NCBI GenBank assembly: GCA_900546995.1
Contig: URFF01000006.1
Span: 1-41,034, forward strand
Source: an uncultured Sutterella sp.
GTDB taxonomy: Bacteria; Pseudomonadota; Gammaproteobacteria; Burkholderiales; Burkholderiaceae_F
Direction: 5' to 3'
Length of the DNA stretch: 41,034 bases
Below the pieces are notes generated by a model. That model saw only the letters and a program-made list of their open reading frames with translations, had not been told where the DNA came from and did not search any database. Positions 32,809-40,847 of this stretch are shown here, one piece after another (within the stretch, counting starts at the first letter, position 1; each line of letters begins with the position of its first letter). A program made the position numbers and the translations under genes.

Positions 32809-33588
32809 TCAGTCTGCTTCGACTGGTGCTTGTTTTTTACCGAAAAATTTCACCATCCACAGTCCCACTTGATAAAGCACAACCAAGGGAACGGCTAATA
32901 AACATTGACTCATCACGTCAGGCGGCGTCACAACCGCCGCCAAAACAAACGCTCCCACAATCACATAGGGACGAATCTTTGCCAGTTTCTCATAGCTAGC
33001 CGCCCCGATTCGATTGAGCACCATCACAACGATAGGTACTTCGAAGGTGACACCGAAAGCGACAAACATGGTGATGACAAAACTGAAATACGCATCAATG
33101 TCCGGTGCAAAGTTCACGCTTTCCGGACTAAAACCGGCGATAAAGACGAAAACCATCCGAAACACGATGAAGTAGCAGTAAAGCATCCCTAAAGCGAACA
33201 TCATCACGCTGGAAAAGAGGATGGGGAAAACCAACCGTTTTTCCCGTTTATAGAGCCCCGGAGCGATGAATGCCCACATCTGATAGAGCACATAAGGTAG
33301 CGCCAGTAAAAAGGCTAAAAACAAAGTCACCTTAAGCGGTACAAAAAAGGGCGCGACCACACCGGTAGCCAACATTTTCGCCCCTTCCGGTAAGGCCACC
33401 ATCAGCGGCTTACTCAAAAAGTCGAAAATCGTCTTCATAAAAGGAGACAAGCAAAGAAACACCACGACAACACTCAAGCAAGCACGCACCAATCGGTTAC
33501 GCAACTCCAACAAGTGAGACATCAGAGGCTGTTCACGATCAACCTCTTCATCTTCTGAACTTTCGTAAGGAATTTTCTCGTTTGCCAT
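32809..33588 (-). CDS. tatC: Sec-independent protein translocase TatC
   Basis: 259-residue inner-membrane receptor of the Tat system, which exports folded proteins with twin-arginine signals. Six membrane segments are visible. The cytoplasmic N-terminus carries PLMSHLLELRNRLVR, the conserved signal-binding region with Glu, and FVPLKVTLFLAFLLALPYVLYQMWAFIAPGLYKREKR is classic. It is eight bases downstream of tatB. Confidence 0.96.
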   Translation of the reverse strand: MANEKIPYESSEDEEVDREQPLMSHLLELRNRLVRACLSVVVVFLCLSPFMKTIFDFLSKPLMVALPEGAKMLATGVVAPFFVPLKVTLFLAFLLALPYVLYQMWAFIAPGLYKREKRLVFPILFSSVMMFALGMLYCYFIVFRMVFVFIAGFSPESVNFAPDIDAYFSFVITMFVAFGVTFEVPIVVMVLNRIGAASYEKLAKIRPYVIVGAFVLAAVVTPPDVMSQCLLAVPLVVLYQVGLWMVKFFGKKQAPVEAD

Positions 33589-33596
33589 AATAATTG

Positions 33597-34238
33597 TTAT
33601 CGATAGATACGAGGACGATTAACCCGTGATCTGGGGGCGTAACGGCGGTTATAGCCTCCGAGCATCTTTCTCGGCAAAGCCATTTCGCGGCGCAATTCTT
33701 CCAACTCGGCGATCACATCATCCAACGAAGCCGTCGGCTTATAGCGCCTCGGAACATATAAAGACCGGTATGACGTTGAGGTGTCACTTTCTCCCAAGTC
33801 CCAACCGAAGGGATTATTCGTGCGAAAGCTTGACGTCGAAGACGAAGTCGTCACTGCGCCGGCGCTTTCATAAGGCTCCTTCGCAGAGGCCATTGTCGCC
33901 TCGCTTTGATTAAAACGCGTGTAGGGATCTGAAGCCGAAGCATCGCTCTCGTGCAAAGCGGTGTTAACCTCTTGAGCTTCTCGCGTCAGAGTCTCTTGAG
34001 CCTGTGTAACGGTACTTTTGAGAACATTTGCCGAAGAGGCGATTTCTTCGCGCAATTTCTGGATCTCAGCCAATTGCGTTTCACGACTGAATTCCGACTT
34101 CATTTGCGTCATGTAGCCTTGAGCTTTCGCAAGCCACCGTCCAAATGTGCGAGCGACCTCGGGCAAGCGTTCCGGTCCCAAGACCACCAACGCCACAACA
34201 CCAATGACCAATATTTCCGTAAAACTGAGATCAAACAT
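33597..34238 (-). CDS. tatB: Sec-independent protein translocase TatB
   Basis: 213 residues from the ATG of MFDLSFTEILVIGVVALVVLGPERLPEVAR (split: membrane helix 6-22, conserved Glu and the GPERLP hinge, then an amphipathic helix). An upstream in-frame start at 34253 only adds five residues. A long variable tail follows. Its end is rich in Arg and Tyr (RRYKP, RYAPRSR), which is more basic than usual TatB tails. It forms the substrate-binding complex with TatC. Confidence 0.9.
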   Translation of the reverse strand: MFDLSFTEILVIGVVALVVLGPERLPEVARTFGRWLAKAQGYMTQMKSEFSRETQLAEIQKLREEIASSANVLKSTVTQAQETLTREAQEVNTALHESDASASDPYTRFNQSEATMASAKEPYESAGAVTTSSSTSSFRTNNPFGWDLGESDTSTSYRSLYVPRRYKPTASLDDVIAELEELRREMALPRKMLGGYNRRYAPRSRVNRPRIYR

Positions 34239-34299
34239 ACAAAAAGTCAGCAAGCGAAGCTTTTTAAAAGCTTCGCCCGCCTAACTTAATCATCTGTCA

Positions 34300-34539
34300 C
34301 TACTTGGCTTCAGACTTCTCTTTAGCCGTCACATCAACCGTATCAGAGGCTTTTGACTGATCGGTCACTTGTTTGGAGTTGCTGGCTTGAACCTCATCTT
34401 GGCCTTCTTTGAGCCCCTCTTTGAAGCCTTTAATGCCGCCACCGAGGTCTTTACCCAAAGTGCGTAACTTACCGGTGCCGAAAACGAGCACCACGATCAA
34501 CAAAACAATAAGCCAATGCCAAATGGAAAAACTGCCCAT
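34300..34539 (-). CDS. tatA: Sec-independent protein translocase TatA
   Basis: 79 residues. A single membrane helix (HWLIVLLIVVLVFG), FGTGKLRTLGKDLGGGIKGFKEG amphipathic helix and a polar tail rich in Ser, Asp and Lys. It forms the transport pore with TatBC. It lies three bases downstream of hinT and 61 bases upstream of tatB. Confidence 0.94.
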   Translation of the reverse strand: MGSFSIWHWLIVLLIVVLVFGTGKLRTLGKDLGGGIKGFKEGLKEGQDEVQASNSKQVTDQSKASDTVDVTAKEKSEAK

Positions 34540-34542
34540 TTA

Positions 34543-34884
34543 TTAACTCCTACGCGGCCAAGGTTGAGGGCCGCCTAAAACGTGAATATGCAAGTGACCA
34601 ACTTCTTGGCCGCCGTCACGTCCCGTATTAATAATCACGCGGAAACCGTTCTGGCAACCTTGTTCTTTTGCAAGCTGCGGCACCAAGGCCATCATTTTAC
34701 CTAAAAGCGCCGTATCCTCCGGCTGAATATGAGCCAGGGATTCCAAGTGCTTTTTCGGGATCAGCAAAAAGTGAATCGGCGCAGACGGATTAATGTCGTG
34801 AAACGCCAACACGTCGTCATCTTCGTAAACTTTCTTACAAGGGATTTCGCCCTTGATGATCTTGCAAAAAATACAATCTGACAT
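34543..34884 (-). CDS. hinT: HIT-family nucleotide hydrolase (HinT)
   Basis: 113 residues. Purine nucleoside phosphoramidase-type protein with the histidine triad HLHIHVL (His97, His99, His101) and N-terminal CIFCKIIKGEIP. The ATG at 34884 is preferred over one two codons earlier because AAGGA lies nine bases before it. In many Betaproteobacteria it follows hisIE at the end of the his operon and precedes tatA; here murA is directly upstream. Confidence 0.92.
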   Translation of the reverse strand: MSDCIFCKIIKGEIPCKKVYEDDDVLAFHDINPSAPIHFLLIPKKHLESLAHIQPEDTALLGKMMALVPQLAKEQGCQNGFRVIINTGRDGGQEVGHLHIHVLGGPQPWPRRS

Positions 34885-34896
34885 AGTCATTCATCC

Positions 34897-36131
34897 TTAA
34901 GAGATGCGTTCAATTTCCGCACCAAGCGAACGCAGCTTGACTTCCATGTGATCATAGCCGCGATCCAAATGGTAAATCCGATCAACGATACTTTCACCCT
35001 GGGCGACAAGCGCAGCGATCACCAAAGAGGCAGACGCCCGCAAATCAGTTGCCATCACATTGGCTCCGGAAAGTCGATCCACGCCGGTCACAACCGCCGT
35101 ATGACCATCCACTGTAATGTTAGCGCCTAACCGCTGCAACTCCGGAACATGCATGAACCGATTTTCAAAAATGGTTTCCGTGATTCGCCCCGTTCCTTCA
35201 GCAATTGTATCAAGTGCCATAAACTGAGCCTGCATATCGGTGGGAAAGCCCGGACACTCACCGCCTTTGGTCGTTTGTTTATTCTTGCCCGCACCCAATC
35301 TTCACCGATTGTCACCTCAGCACCCGCTTCCTTGAGTTTTTCCAACACAATATCGAGCGTATGCGGCGCCGCATCGGTCACGGTCACGTCGCCACGAGTC
35401 ATCAGCGCAGCAACCAAGAAGCTTCCCGTCTCAATTCGATCCGGTAGCACTCGATGCTGTGCGCCGTGAAGTTTTTCGACCCCTTCAATCTCAATCACCG
35501 GCGTTCCAGCCCCTTTGATCTTGGCCCCCATGGCAATCAGGCAATTAGCCAAATCAACCACCTCTGGCTCTCGAGCGGCGTTTTCCAAAACCGTTTTGCC
35601 TTCTGCCAAGGTTGCCGCCATTAATAGGTTTTCCGTTCCGGTAACCGTCACCATATCGGTCACAATATGAGCGCCTTTAAGGCGCGGAGCTCGCGCCACA
35701 ACGTAACCGTGCTCAATTTGCACGTCAGCCCCCATCGCCTGCAACCCCTTGATGTGCTGATCCACAGGGCGAGCGCCGATAGCGCAGCCTCCGGGCAGCG
35801 ACACTTGAGCTTCACCAAAGCGAGCCAGCATCGGCCCCAAGGTCACAATGGAAGCTCTCATCGTTTTCACCAAATCGTAGGGTGCAGTGAGCGTCGTCAA
35901 TGACCGGGCATTGAGTCGAACCGATTCCTCCTGACGCTCGACGGTCATTCCCAAACCCGTCAGCAACTTTCCCATCGTGGTGATATCTGATAAATGCGGC
36001 ACGTTGTGCAACACAAGATCATCTGCCGTCAAAAGTGAAGCAGCCAAAATCGGAAGGGCCGCATTTTTAGCCCCCGAGGCTCGGACTTCGCCCTCAAGAC
36101 GAACGCCACCAGTAATTTTGAGTTTTTCCAT
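34897..36131 (-). pseudogene. murA: UDP-N-acetylglucosamine 1-carboxyvinyltransferase, frameshifted
   Basis: First committed step of peptidoglycan synthesis: enolpyruvyl transfer to UDP-GlcNAc. The 5' part (from the ATG at 36131) matches MurA through residue 294 (RPKAVSVR), including Lys22-Asn23 and catalytic Cys116 in LPGGCAIGARP. The frame then shifts near 35250. The 3' part resumes at PGFPTDMQAQF, with the catalytic aspartate, and continues to the normal C-terminus (34897). Compared with family members, the R-T-x-x-x-P stretch is shortened by a net 16 bases. murA is essential where it is the sole copy, so this is either a sequence error or an inactive copy with another murA elsewhere. The upstream mla cluster ends in a hairpin. 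Confidence 0.9.
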
Positions 36132-36222
36132 AGTGAATTGATTTTTTAAGAAATTGGGATCAGCTCTCATTTCAAGAACCGTCATGGGCAATCATACTGA
36201 TTTTTCACCACACCGATATAAC

Positions 36223-36250
36223 CAAACGGGCACAATTTCGTGCCCGTTTG
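36223..36250 (-). terminator. Hairpin after the mla operon
   Basis: An 11-bp perfect stem CAAACGGGCAC (36223-36233) and GTGCCCGTTTG (36240-36250) with six-base loop, 22 bases downstream of mlaB. On the - strand GTTATATC follows, so the U run is poor and some read-through into murA is likely. Confidence 0.6.
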
Positions 36251-36271
36251 TTACAAACCGCCATGACTTCA

Positions 36272-36547
36272 TCAACGGCTTTTTTTGCAATAAGGACGAA
36301 TAAGCCCCCGAACGCCATAAAGCTTTGCCAAGCTCCACATTCCCTCGGGCAAGTCGAGAATCTGAGGCGACAAGTTCTTGGCTTGCGCGAGTTTAAGCCA
36401 ACGTAAAATCAAAGCAAGTAACGCACTATCAGCGCTTTCAACGTCGCCGCAATCAATGACCGCGTCACCCGCCTGAAGTGCCTCTATGACCTTGGGCTCC
36501 CATTGATGGATATCATCATAGCCCACTGTTTTCGCAGTGATCTTCAT
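36272..36547 (-). CDS. mlaB: MlaB-like STAS-domain protein
   Basis: 91 residues from the ATG at 36547. A TTG three codons upstream is also in frame. It shows a STAS fold with VIDCGDVESADSALLALILRWLKLAQ, where the Ser in DSA matches the conserved STAS residue. MlaB stabilises the MlaF ATPase on the cytoplasmic face of the MlaFEDB complex. It is the last gene of the cluster. Confidence 0.82.
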   Translation of the reverse strand: MKITAKTVGYDDIHQWEPKVIEALQAGDAVIDCGDVESADSALLALILRWLKLAQAKNLSPQILDLPEGMWSLAKLYGVRGLIRPYCKKSR

Positions 36548-36559
36548 GGTCTTCAAATA

Positions 36560-37210
36560 TTATTTCTTAGCGGTTTGAGCTTGCTGCGGATTCACCAAGC
36601 GTTCCTGCATGCGCGCAATCAAGCCATCAATGCCTTCCTGAGCGGCAATGCTGCCGTACTGATTGCGGTAGTTGCTGACCAACCACACACCCTCAACGTT
36701 AACGTCAATCACTTGCCAGCCTTTATCCTTAATGTTGCGCAAGCGATAGATAATCTGAACTTCCGGTTGATTCGGATCGGAAATGGAACTCATACCGGTA
36801 CGCACAATCGCTTCGGTTCCATCGTTTTGACCTCTTGGAAGGATACGAACTTTTTGATCCTTACCCATAACCAATGCGCCCGAATAAACCTGAATCAACG
36901 TCTCACGAAAGAGGTATTGCAATTTTTCGCGTTGCTGAGCATTCGCTTCACGCCACTTAGGGCCCACGGCTGAACGCGTCATACGTAAAAAATCAACCGC
37001 TGGCATCATTTTTTCATCAACAAGCGTTTCGATCGCTTTCTTATCCCCGGCTTGAATCTTCGGATCTTTGCGGATGGCTTCTAAAATATCCGTCGAAACC
37101 TGTAACACAAAGGCTTCCGGATCCGAACTTTGACTGGGCGCGGCAACCGCCGGCACACCCACACTCAAGCTAAGAGCGCCAACCATCAACAAAAAAGCGC
37201 GTCGTAACAT
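36560..37210 (-). CDS. mlaC: Periplasmic phospholipid carrier MlaC
   Basis: 216 residues with a signal peptide cleaved near VAA-PSQ (residue 24). MlaC/Ttg2D fold: LVDEKMMPAVDFLRMTRSAVGPKWREANAQQREKL, then FRETLIQVYSGAL and VDVNVEGVWLVSNYRNQY. It ferries phospholipid between MlaA in the outer membrane and MlaD in the inner membrane. The gene starts 16 bases after mlaA. Confidence 0.93.
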   Translation of the reverse strand: MLRRAFLLMVGALSLSVGVPAVAAPSQSSDPEAFVLQVSTDILEAIRKDPKIQAGDKKAIETLVDEKMMPAVDFLRMTRSAVGPKWREANAQQREKLQYLFRETLIQVYSGALVMGKDQKVRILPRGQNDGTEAIVRTGMSSISDPNQPEVQIIYRLRNIKDKGWQVIDVNVEGVWLVSNYRNQYGSIAAQEGIDGLIARMQERLVNPQQAQTAKK

Positions 37211-37225
37211 GGTTTATCTCCCTTG

Positions 37226-37981
37226 TTAATTCTCGTTATCTTCGTCTTCAAACTCGTCGGCAGGGAAAACAATCGGCGGATTGCCATCCCAGACTTCAAA
37301 TTCGCGATTCTGTAAATAGGCCTCACGCACGGCAACATACGGATCGACAGCCGTTGCCAACATGGCGTCCGTCGCCAACAAACCCGCCCTGGTATCAACA
37401 ACGTAAAGCGCCCCTTGCGCGAGCGAGTACGGGATTAAATCACTTTCTCCCCAGTACAAATAAGTGGTCGGTTCAGCCGCGACATCAAACGGGTATCCGA
37501 CCGTGTCACGCACAGTGCTCGGCCCCAATAAAGGCCAAACAATGTAGGGGCCTGCAGGCACACCCCAGGCACCCAGTGTTTGACCGAAGTCTTCAGGCGC
37601 ACGCTCCAAATTCATGTGGCCCGCCACATCAAAAAGCCCGACAATGCCGATCGTTGAATTAATCAAGAACCGAGCCACGCTCACGGCGGAGTCCGAGACT
37701 TTTCCCTGTAGAAGATTATTGATGGCATTTCGCGGTTCACGCAGGTTTGCGTAAGCGTTATGCACGCTATCGCGGATCGGTTCCGGCACATAATCCACAT
37801 AGGACTGCGCGACCGGATGCAACACGTACTCATCGAGCGTCATGTTCAACGCATGCGTTTGACGGTTAATGCTTTCCAGAGGATCCTTCGGATTATCCCC
37901 GGCATTAGGCGGCACAACGGCACAGCCTGCCAATGCGAGGCTCATCGTAATTGCCAGTAAGCTTTTATGGTGTGCTGACAT
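37226..37981 (-). CDS. mlaA: Outer-membrane lipoprotein MlaA (VacJ)
   Basis: 251 residues from the ATG at 37981, which opens a lipoprotein signal ending LALAGC (Cys20). The VacJ core is clear: DPLESINRQTHALN, VPEPIRDSVHNAYANLREPRNAINNLLQG, INSTIGIVGLFDVA, EDFGQTLGAWGVPAGPYIVWPLLGPSTVRDT. MlaA removes misplaced phospholipid from the outer leaflet. The acidic end (EFEDEDNEN) is typical. The position between mlaD and mlaC is the betaproteobacterial arrangement. Confidence 0.94.
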   Translation of the reverse strand: MSAHHKSLLAITMSLALAGCAVVPPNAGDNPKDPLESINRQTHALNMTLDEYVLHPVAQSYVDYVPEPIRDSVHNAYANLREPRNAINNLLQGKVSDSAVSVARFLINSTIGIVGLFDVAGHMNLERAPEDFGQTLGAWGVPAGPYIVWPLLGPSTVRDTVGYPFDVAAEPTTYLYWGESDLIPYSLAQGALYVVDTRAGLLATDAMLATAVDPYVAVREAYLQNREFEVWDGNPPIVFPADEFEDEDNEN

Positions 37982-37988
37982 GAGAGAG

Positions 37989-38474
37989 TTATTCCTTATT
38001 ATTGTTTTCCACAAAACTGTACATCAGTTTACTAATGAGCTGCTCGAGCACCATGGCCGATTGCGTGCGGCGAATTTTGCTACCGGACTCAAGCACTTCT
38101 TCATCAGCGCCAGCCATGAGTCCGATATACTGCTCACCGAGTAATCCCGAAGTCAGAATTTGAGCCTCGGTATCGGCCGGGAATTGATACTTCGAGTCGA
38201 TTGACATTGTGACGCGAGCTTGGAACATGGTGTTATCAAACGTCACCGTGTCCACTCGACCGACGACCACCCCCGCGCTTTTTACCGGTGCTCTCGCTTT
38301 CAGTCCGCCGATGTTATCAAACATCGCTTCGACCGTATACGTTTTCTCCGACCAGGAAAAGCTTCCGAGATTAGCGGCTTGCAACGCGGTAAAAAGCAAA
38401 GCAACAAATCCGGCCACGACAAAAAGTCCGACCATCAGTTCCACACCGCGTTTACGATCTCTATTGCGTTCCAT
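37989..38474 (-). CDS. mlaD: MCE-domain protein MlaD
   Basis: 161 residues. A single N-terminal membrane helix (about 14-32) is followed by one MCE domain (about 43-120) with TVEAMFDNIGGLKARAPVKSAGVVVGRV, and a C-terminal helix. MlaD forms the hexameric periplasmic ring that receives phospholipid. It starts 16 bases after mlaE. Confidence 0.93.
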   Translation of the reverse strand: MERNRDRKRGVELMVGLFVVAGFVALLFTALQAANLGSFSWSEKTYTVEAMFDNIGGLKARAPVKSAGVVVGRVDTVTFDNTMFQARVTMSIDSKYQFPADTEAQILTSGLLGEQYIGLMAGADEEVLESGSKIRRTQSAMVLEQLISKLMYSFVENNNKE

Positions 38475-38490
38475 TTAACGTCCTTTCTCC

Positions 38491-39267
38491 TTAAACCGAG
38501 AACATCAGGGCTGTCATAATGAAGTCAAGCCCTAACACCATAAGCGATGAAATCACCACTGTGCGAGTGGTCGCACGAGAGACACCTTCAGGTGTCGGCC
38601 GGGCTGTAAAGCCCTGATAAAGCGAAATCAATCCAACCGCGACGGCAAACACAACCGCTTTAATCAAACTGTTACCAACGTCTGAAAAAACATCAACGCC
38701 ACCTTGCATTTGTGACCAAAAGGCACCGCCATCAACACCGATCATCAAAACACCGACAACCCAAGCCCCCATAATACCGACTGCGGTAAAGATGCAAGAT
38801 AGAACCGGTAGGGAGATAAAAACGCCCCAAAATCTCGGCGCTAACACTCTTCGGACGGGATCAACCCCCATCATCTCCATGGCGGCAACCTGCTCGCCGG
38901 CTCTCATCAAACCGATTTCGGCTGTGAGCGAAGTGCCCGCACGTCCGGCAAAAAGCAGTGCGGAAACCACGGGGCCCAACTCACGAGCCAAACAGAGCGC
39001 GACCATCACACCGAGCGCTTGTTCACTACCGTATGTCACCAAAATGTAGTAGCCCTGCAGCGCCAAAACAAAACCGACGAACAACCCAGAAACCGCAATA
39101 ATGGAAAGCGAATAGTTTCCGATAAAGTGAATCTGTTGAACAATCAAGCTAAAACGCGACAGTGCCGCCGGCAAAACCTTGAAAAGCTGAACGGAGAAAA
39201 TAGCCAAACGCCCGACATGGCGAATCTGCTCTAAAGTCCAAGCGCCTAAGTCAACGATCCAATTCAT
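38491..39267 (-). CDS. mlaE: Phospholipid ABC transporter permease MlaE
   Basis: 258 residues with about five membrane segments. MlaE hallmarks are GLFVGFVLALQGYYIL, ALCLARELGPVVSALLFAGRAGTSLTAEIGLMRAGEQVAAMEMMGVDPVRRVLAPRF and the C-terminal GFTARPTPEGVSRATTRTVV. The start overlaps the mlaF stop (ATGA), so the pair is coupled. Confidence 0.95.
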   Translation of the reverse strand: MNWIVDLGAWTLEQIRHVGRLAIFSVQLFKVLPAALSRFSLIVQQIHFIGNYSLSIIAVSGLFVGFVLALQGYYILVTYGSEQALGVMVALCLARELGPVVSALLFAGRAGTSLTAEIGLMRAGEQVAAMEMMGVDPVRRVLAPRFWGVFISLPVLSCIFTAVGIMGAWVVGVLMIGVDGGAFWSQMQGGVDVFSDVGNSLIKAVVFAVAVGLISLYQGFTARPTPEGVSRATTRTVVISSLMVLGLDFIMTALMFSV

Positions 39268-40051
39268 ACGCGTACCCCAAATTCTTTTTCGATTGGCTCG
39301 GCCGGATAGTGAAATGCCACCGGTCCGTCAGGCTCACCGTCGATAAATTGCCGCACATAAGGATCGGTTGAAGCACTCAACTGCTCTGGGGTACCTTCGG
39401 CTGCGATGCGCCCTGATGAAATCATGTAAACATAATGGGCAATGGCAAAGGTCTCCGGCACGTCGTGCGTGACGATAATACTCGTCGCATTTAACGCATC
39501 GTTGAGATCTCGAATCAAGCGGGCCGTCACCCCCATGGAAATCGGGTCCAATCCGGCAAAAGGCTCATCGTACATAATGAGCGCCGGATCCAAAGCGGTC
39601 GCGCGAGCCAAGGCAACACGACGCGACATACCCCCCGAAATCTCGCTTGGCATTAAATTCGCCGCCCCACGGCGTTTAATTTCATCAGGACTAGCCGCTC
39701 AATGAGTTCCTCACTCAGATCTGTTTGTTCACGCAATGGGAAGGCGACATTGTCAAACACTGACATATCGGTAAAAAGCGCACCGAACTGAAACAGCATC
39801 CCCATACGGCGTCGCATGGCAAAAAGGGACTCCCTATTGGCAGTATCCATCACCTGATTATCAAAAACAATCTGACCTTTTTGTGGAGTTTCCAGACCAC
39901 CGATCAATTTCAGCAGGGTGGTTTTCCCCATCCCGGAGCCACCCATAATGGCAACAACCTGCCCGCGGCCGAAACGAAGCGTCACATCGTCTAAAATGAT
40001 GCGCTTGCCATAGCCGAACGTTACATCTTTGACAACCACAAGATCCTGCAC
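39264..40051 (-). pseudogene. mlaF: Phospholipid ABC transporter ATPase MlaF, frameshifted
   Basis: The 5' part carries Walker A GGSGMGKTT and the Q-loop (LFQFGALF) and reads correctly to LMKLNAVG, then shifts near 39665 and stops. The 3' part begins GAANLMPSE and has the signature ISGGMSRR, Walker B LIMYDEPFAGLD and the H-loop in VTHD. Relative to the family pattern AVG-L-R-GAA, a net ten bases are missing. As read, no complete ATPase is made, which would disable the Mla pathway. A sequencing fault is possible. I take the GTG at 40051, with AAAGGA eight bases upstream, as start; a GTG at 40057 is too close to that site. Confidence 0.88.
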
Positions 40052-40072
40052 AGGCACTTTCCTTTGAAAAAA

Positions 40073-40108
40073 CTGAATTCCAATTCAGTAAACGCGATAT
40101 TATATCGC
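40073..40108 (-). promoter_or_regulatory. Two adjacent palindromes at the mla promoter region
   Basis: GCGATAT-T-ATATCGC (40094-40108) is a perfect palindrome that contains a -10-like TATAAT on the - strand (40099-40104). CTGAATT-CC-AATTCAG (40073-40088) is a second perfect palindrome just downstream, before the mlaF ribosome site. They look like operators over the promoter and start point; no -35 is convincing. Confidence 0.4.
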
Positions 40109-40151
40109 TTGAGCATCAAGTTTTAAGTCACTTCCACAACCTCTGAAGCAA

Positions 40152-40625
40152 TCAAAGGTCTAAGTGTGGTGAAAATCGGACAAGTCGAATGATGCCCCTT
40201 TCCTCTAAACGAGGGTCTCCATCGGGAATTATCGTAAAGCAGGCCGCCACATCCTCGGGAACTTCTTTGGGACGACCGGTCGTAAAATCAATATAAACCC
40301 ACTCAGTGGCGCCGACACATACCACCCGATTGCCTCTTTTGATGGCATAGCGCCTCAAAGAGCGCGAACCGTTCAACTTGCTTACCCACGAATAGACGGT
40401 CAACCTCTCGCCTTCGTAGGTTTGTCTGAGATATTCGATCCAGTGCTCACGAGCCACCCAAGTTTCCCCACGCTGCAAATACCGCTTCGCATCCCAACCC
40501 AAGGAGGCCGCGTGTTCAATCGCCGCTCTTTCCATCCAACGTAAATACTCACGATTATTGACATGCCCGAGGATATCAATGGACTCTTTCCCAACGGTGA
40601 TTTCGTACTGGTAAATATCGATCAT
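40152..40625 (-). CDS. Acyl-CoA thioesterase, 4HBT (hotdog) family
   Basis: 157 residues from the ATG at 40625; a TTG seven codons earlier is rejected. The hotdog fold has DILGHVNNREYLRWMERAAIEHAASLGW (the catalytic Asp/His-Val-Asn-Asn region) and WVAREHWIEYLRQTYEGERLTVYSWV. Family members hydrolyse short or aromatic acyl-CoA thioesters; the exact substrate is unknown. It is on the same strand as the mla genes, 100 bases upstream of mlaF, with promoter-like palindromes between them. Confidence 0.82.
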   Translation of the reverse strand: MIDIYQYEITVGKESIDILGHVNNREYLRWMERAAIEHAASLGWDAKRYLQRGETWVAREHWIEYLRQTYEGERLTVYSWVSKLNGSRSLRRYAIKRGNRVVCVGATEWVYIDFTTGRPKEVPEDVAACFTIIPDGDPRLEERGIIRLVRFSPHLDL

Positions 40626-40847
40626 AAACCTGCCTGTTACTAACAACTCACGTCTGTATTGTACCGATTGTGCTTTCCAAACCGATTGCCGATGTGTTTC
40701 TAAACGAAACCTCTTTTTATAATCAGCACAAAATCAATAAAAAGTCAGTACCATTAGCATTTTATTTTGTCTGATCTACAAAGCGGTCCTCGCGGTTGGA
40801 TTTGTTTAAGGTAAGGGACCGCAAATAAATCGTATTATTGTTGCACA

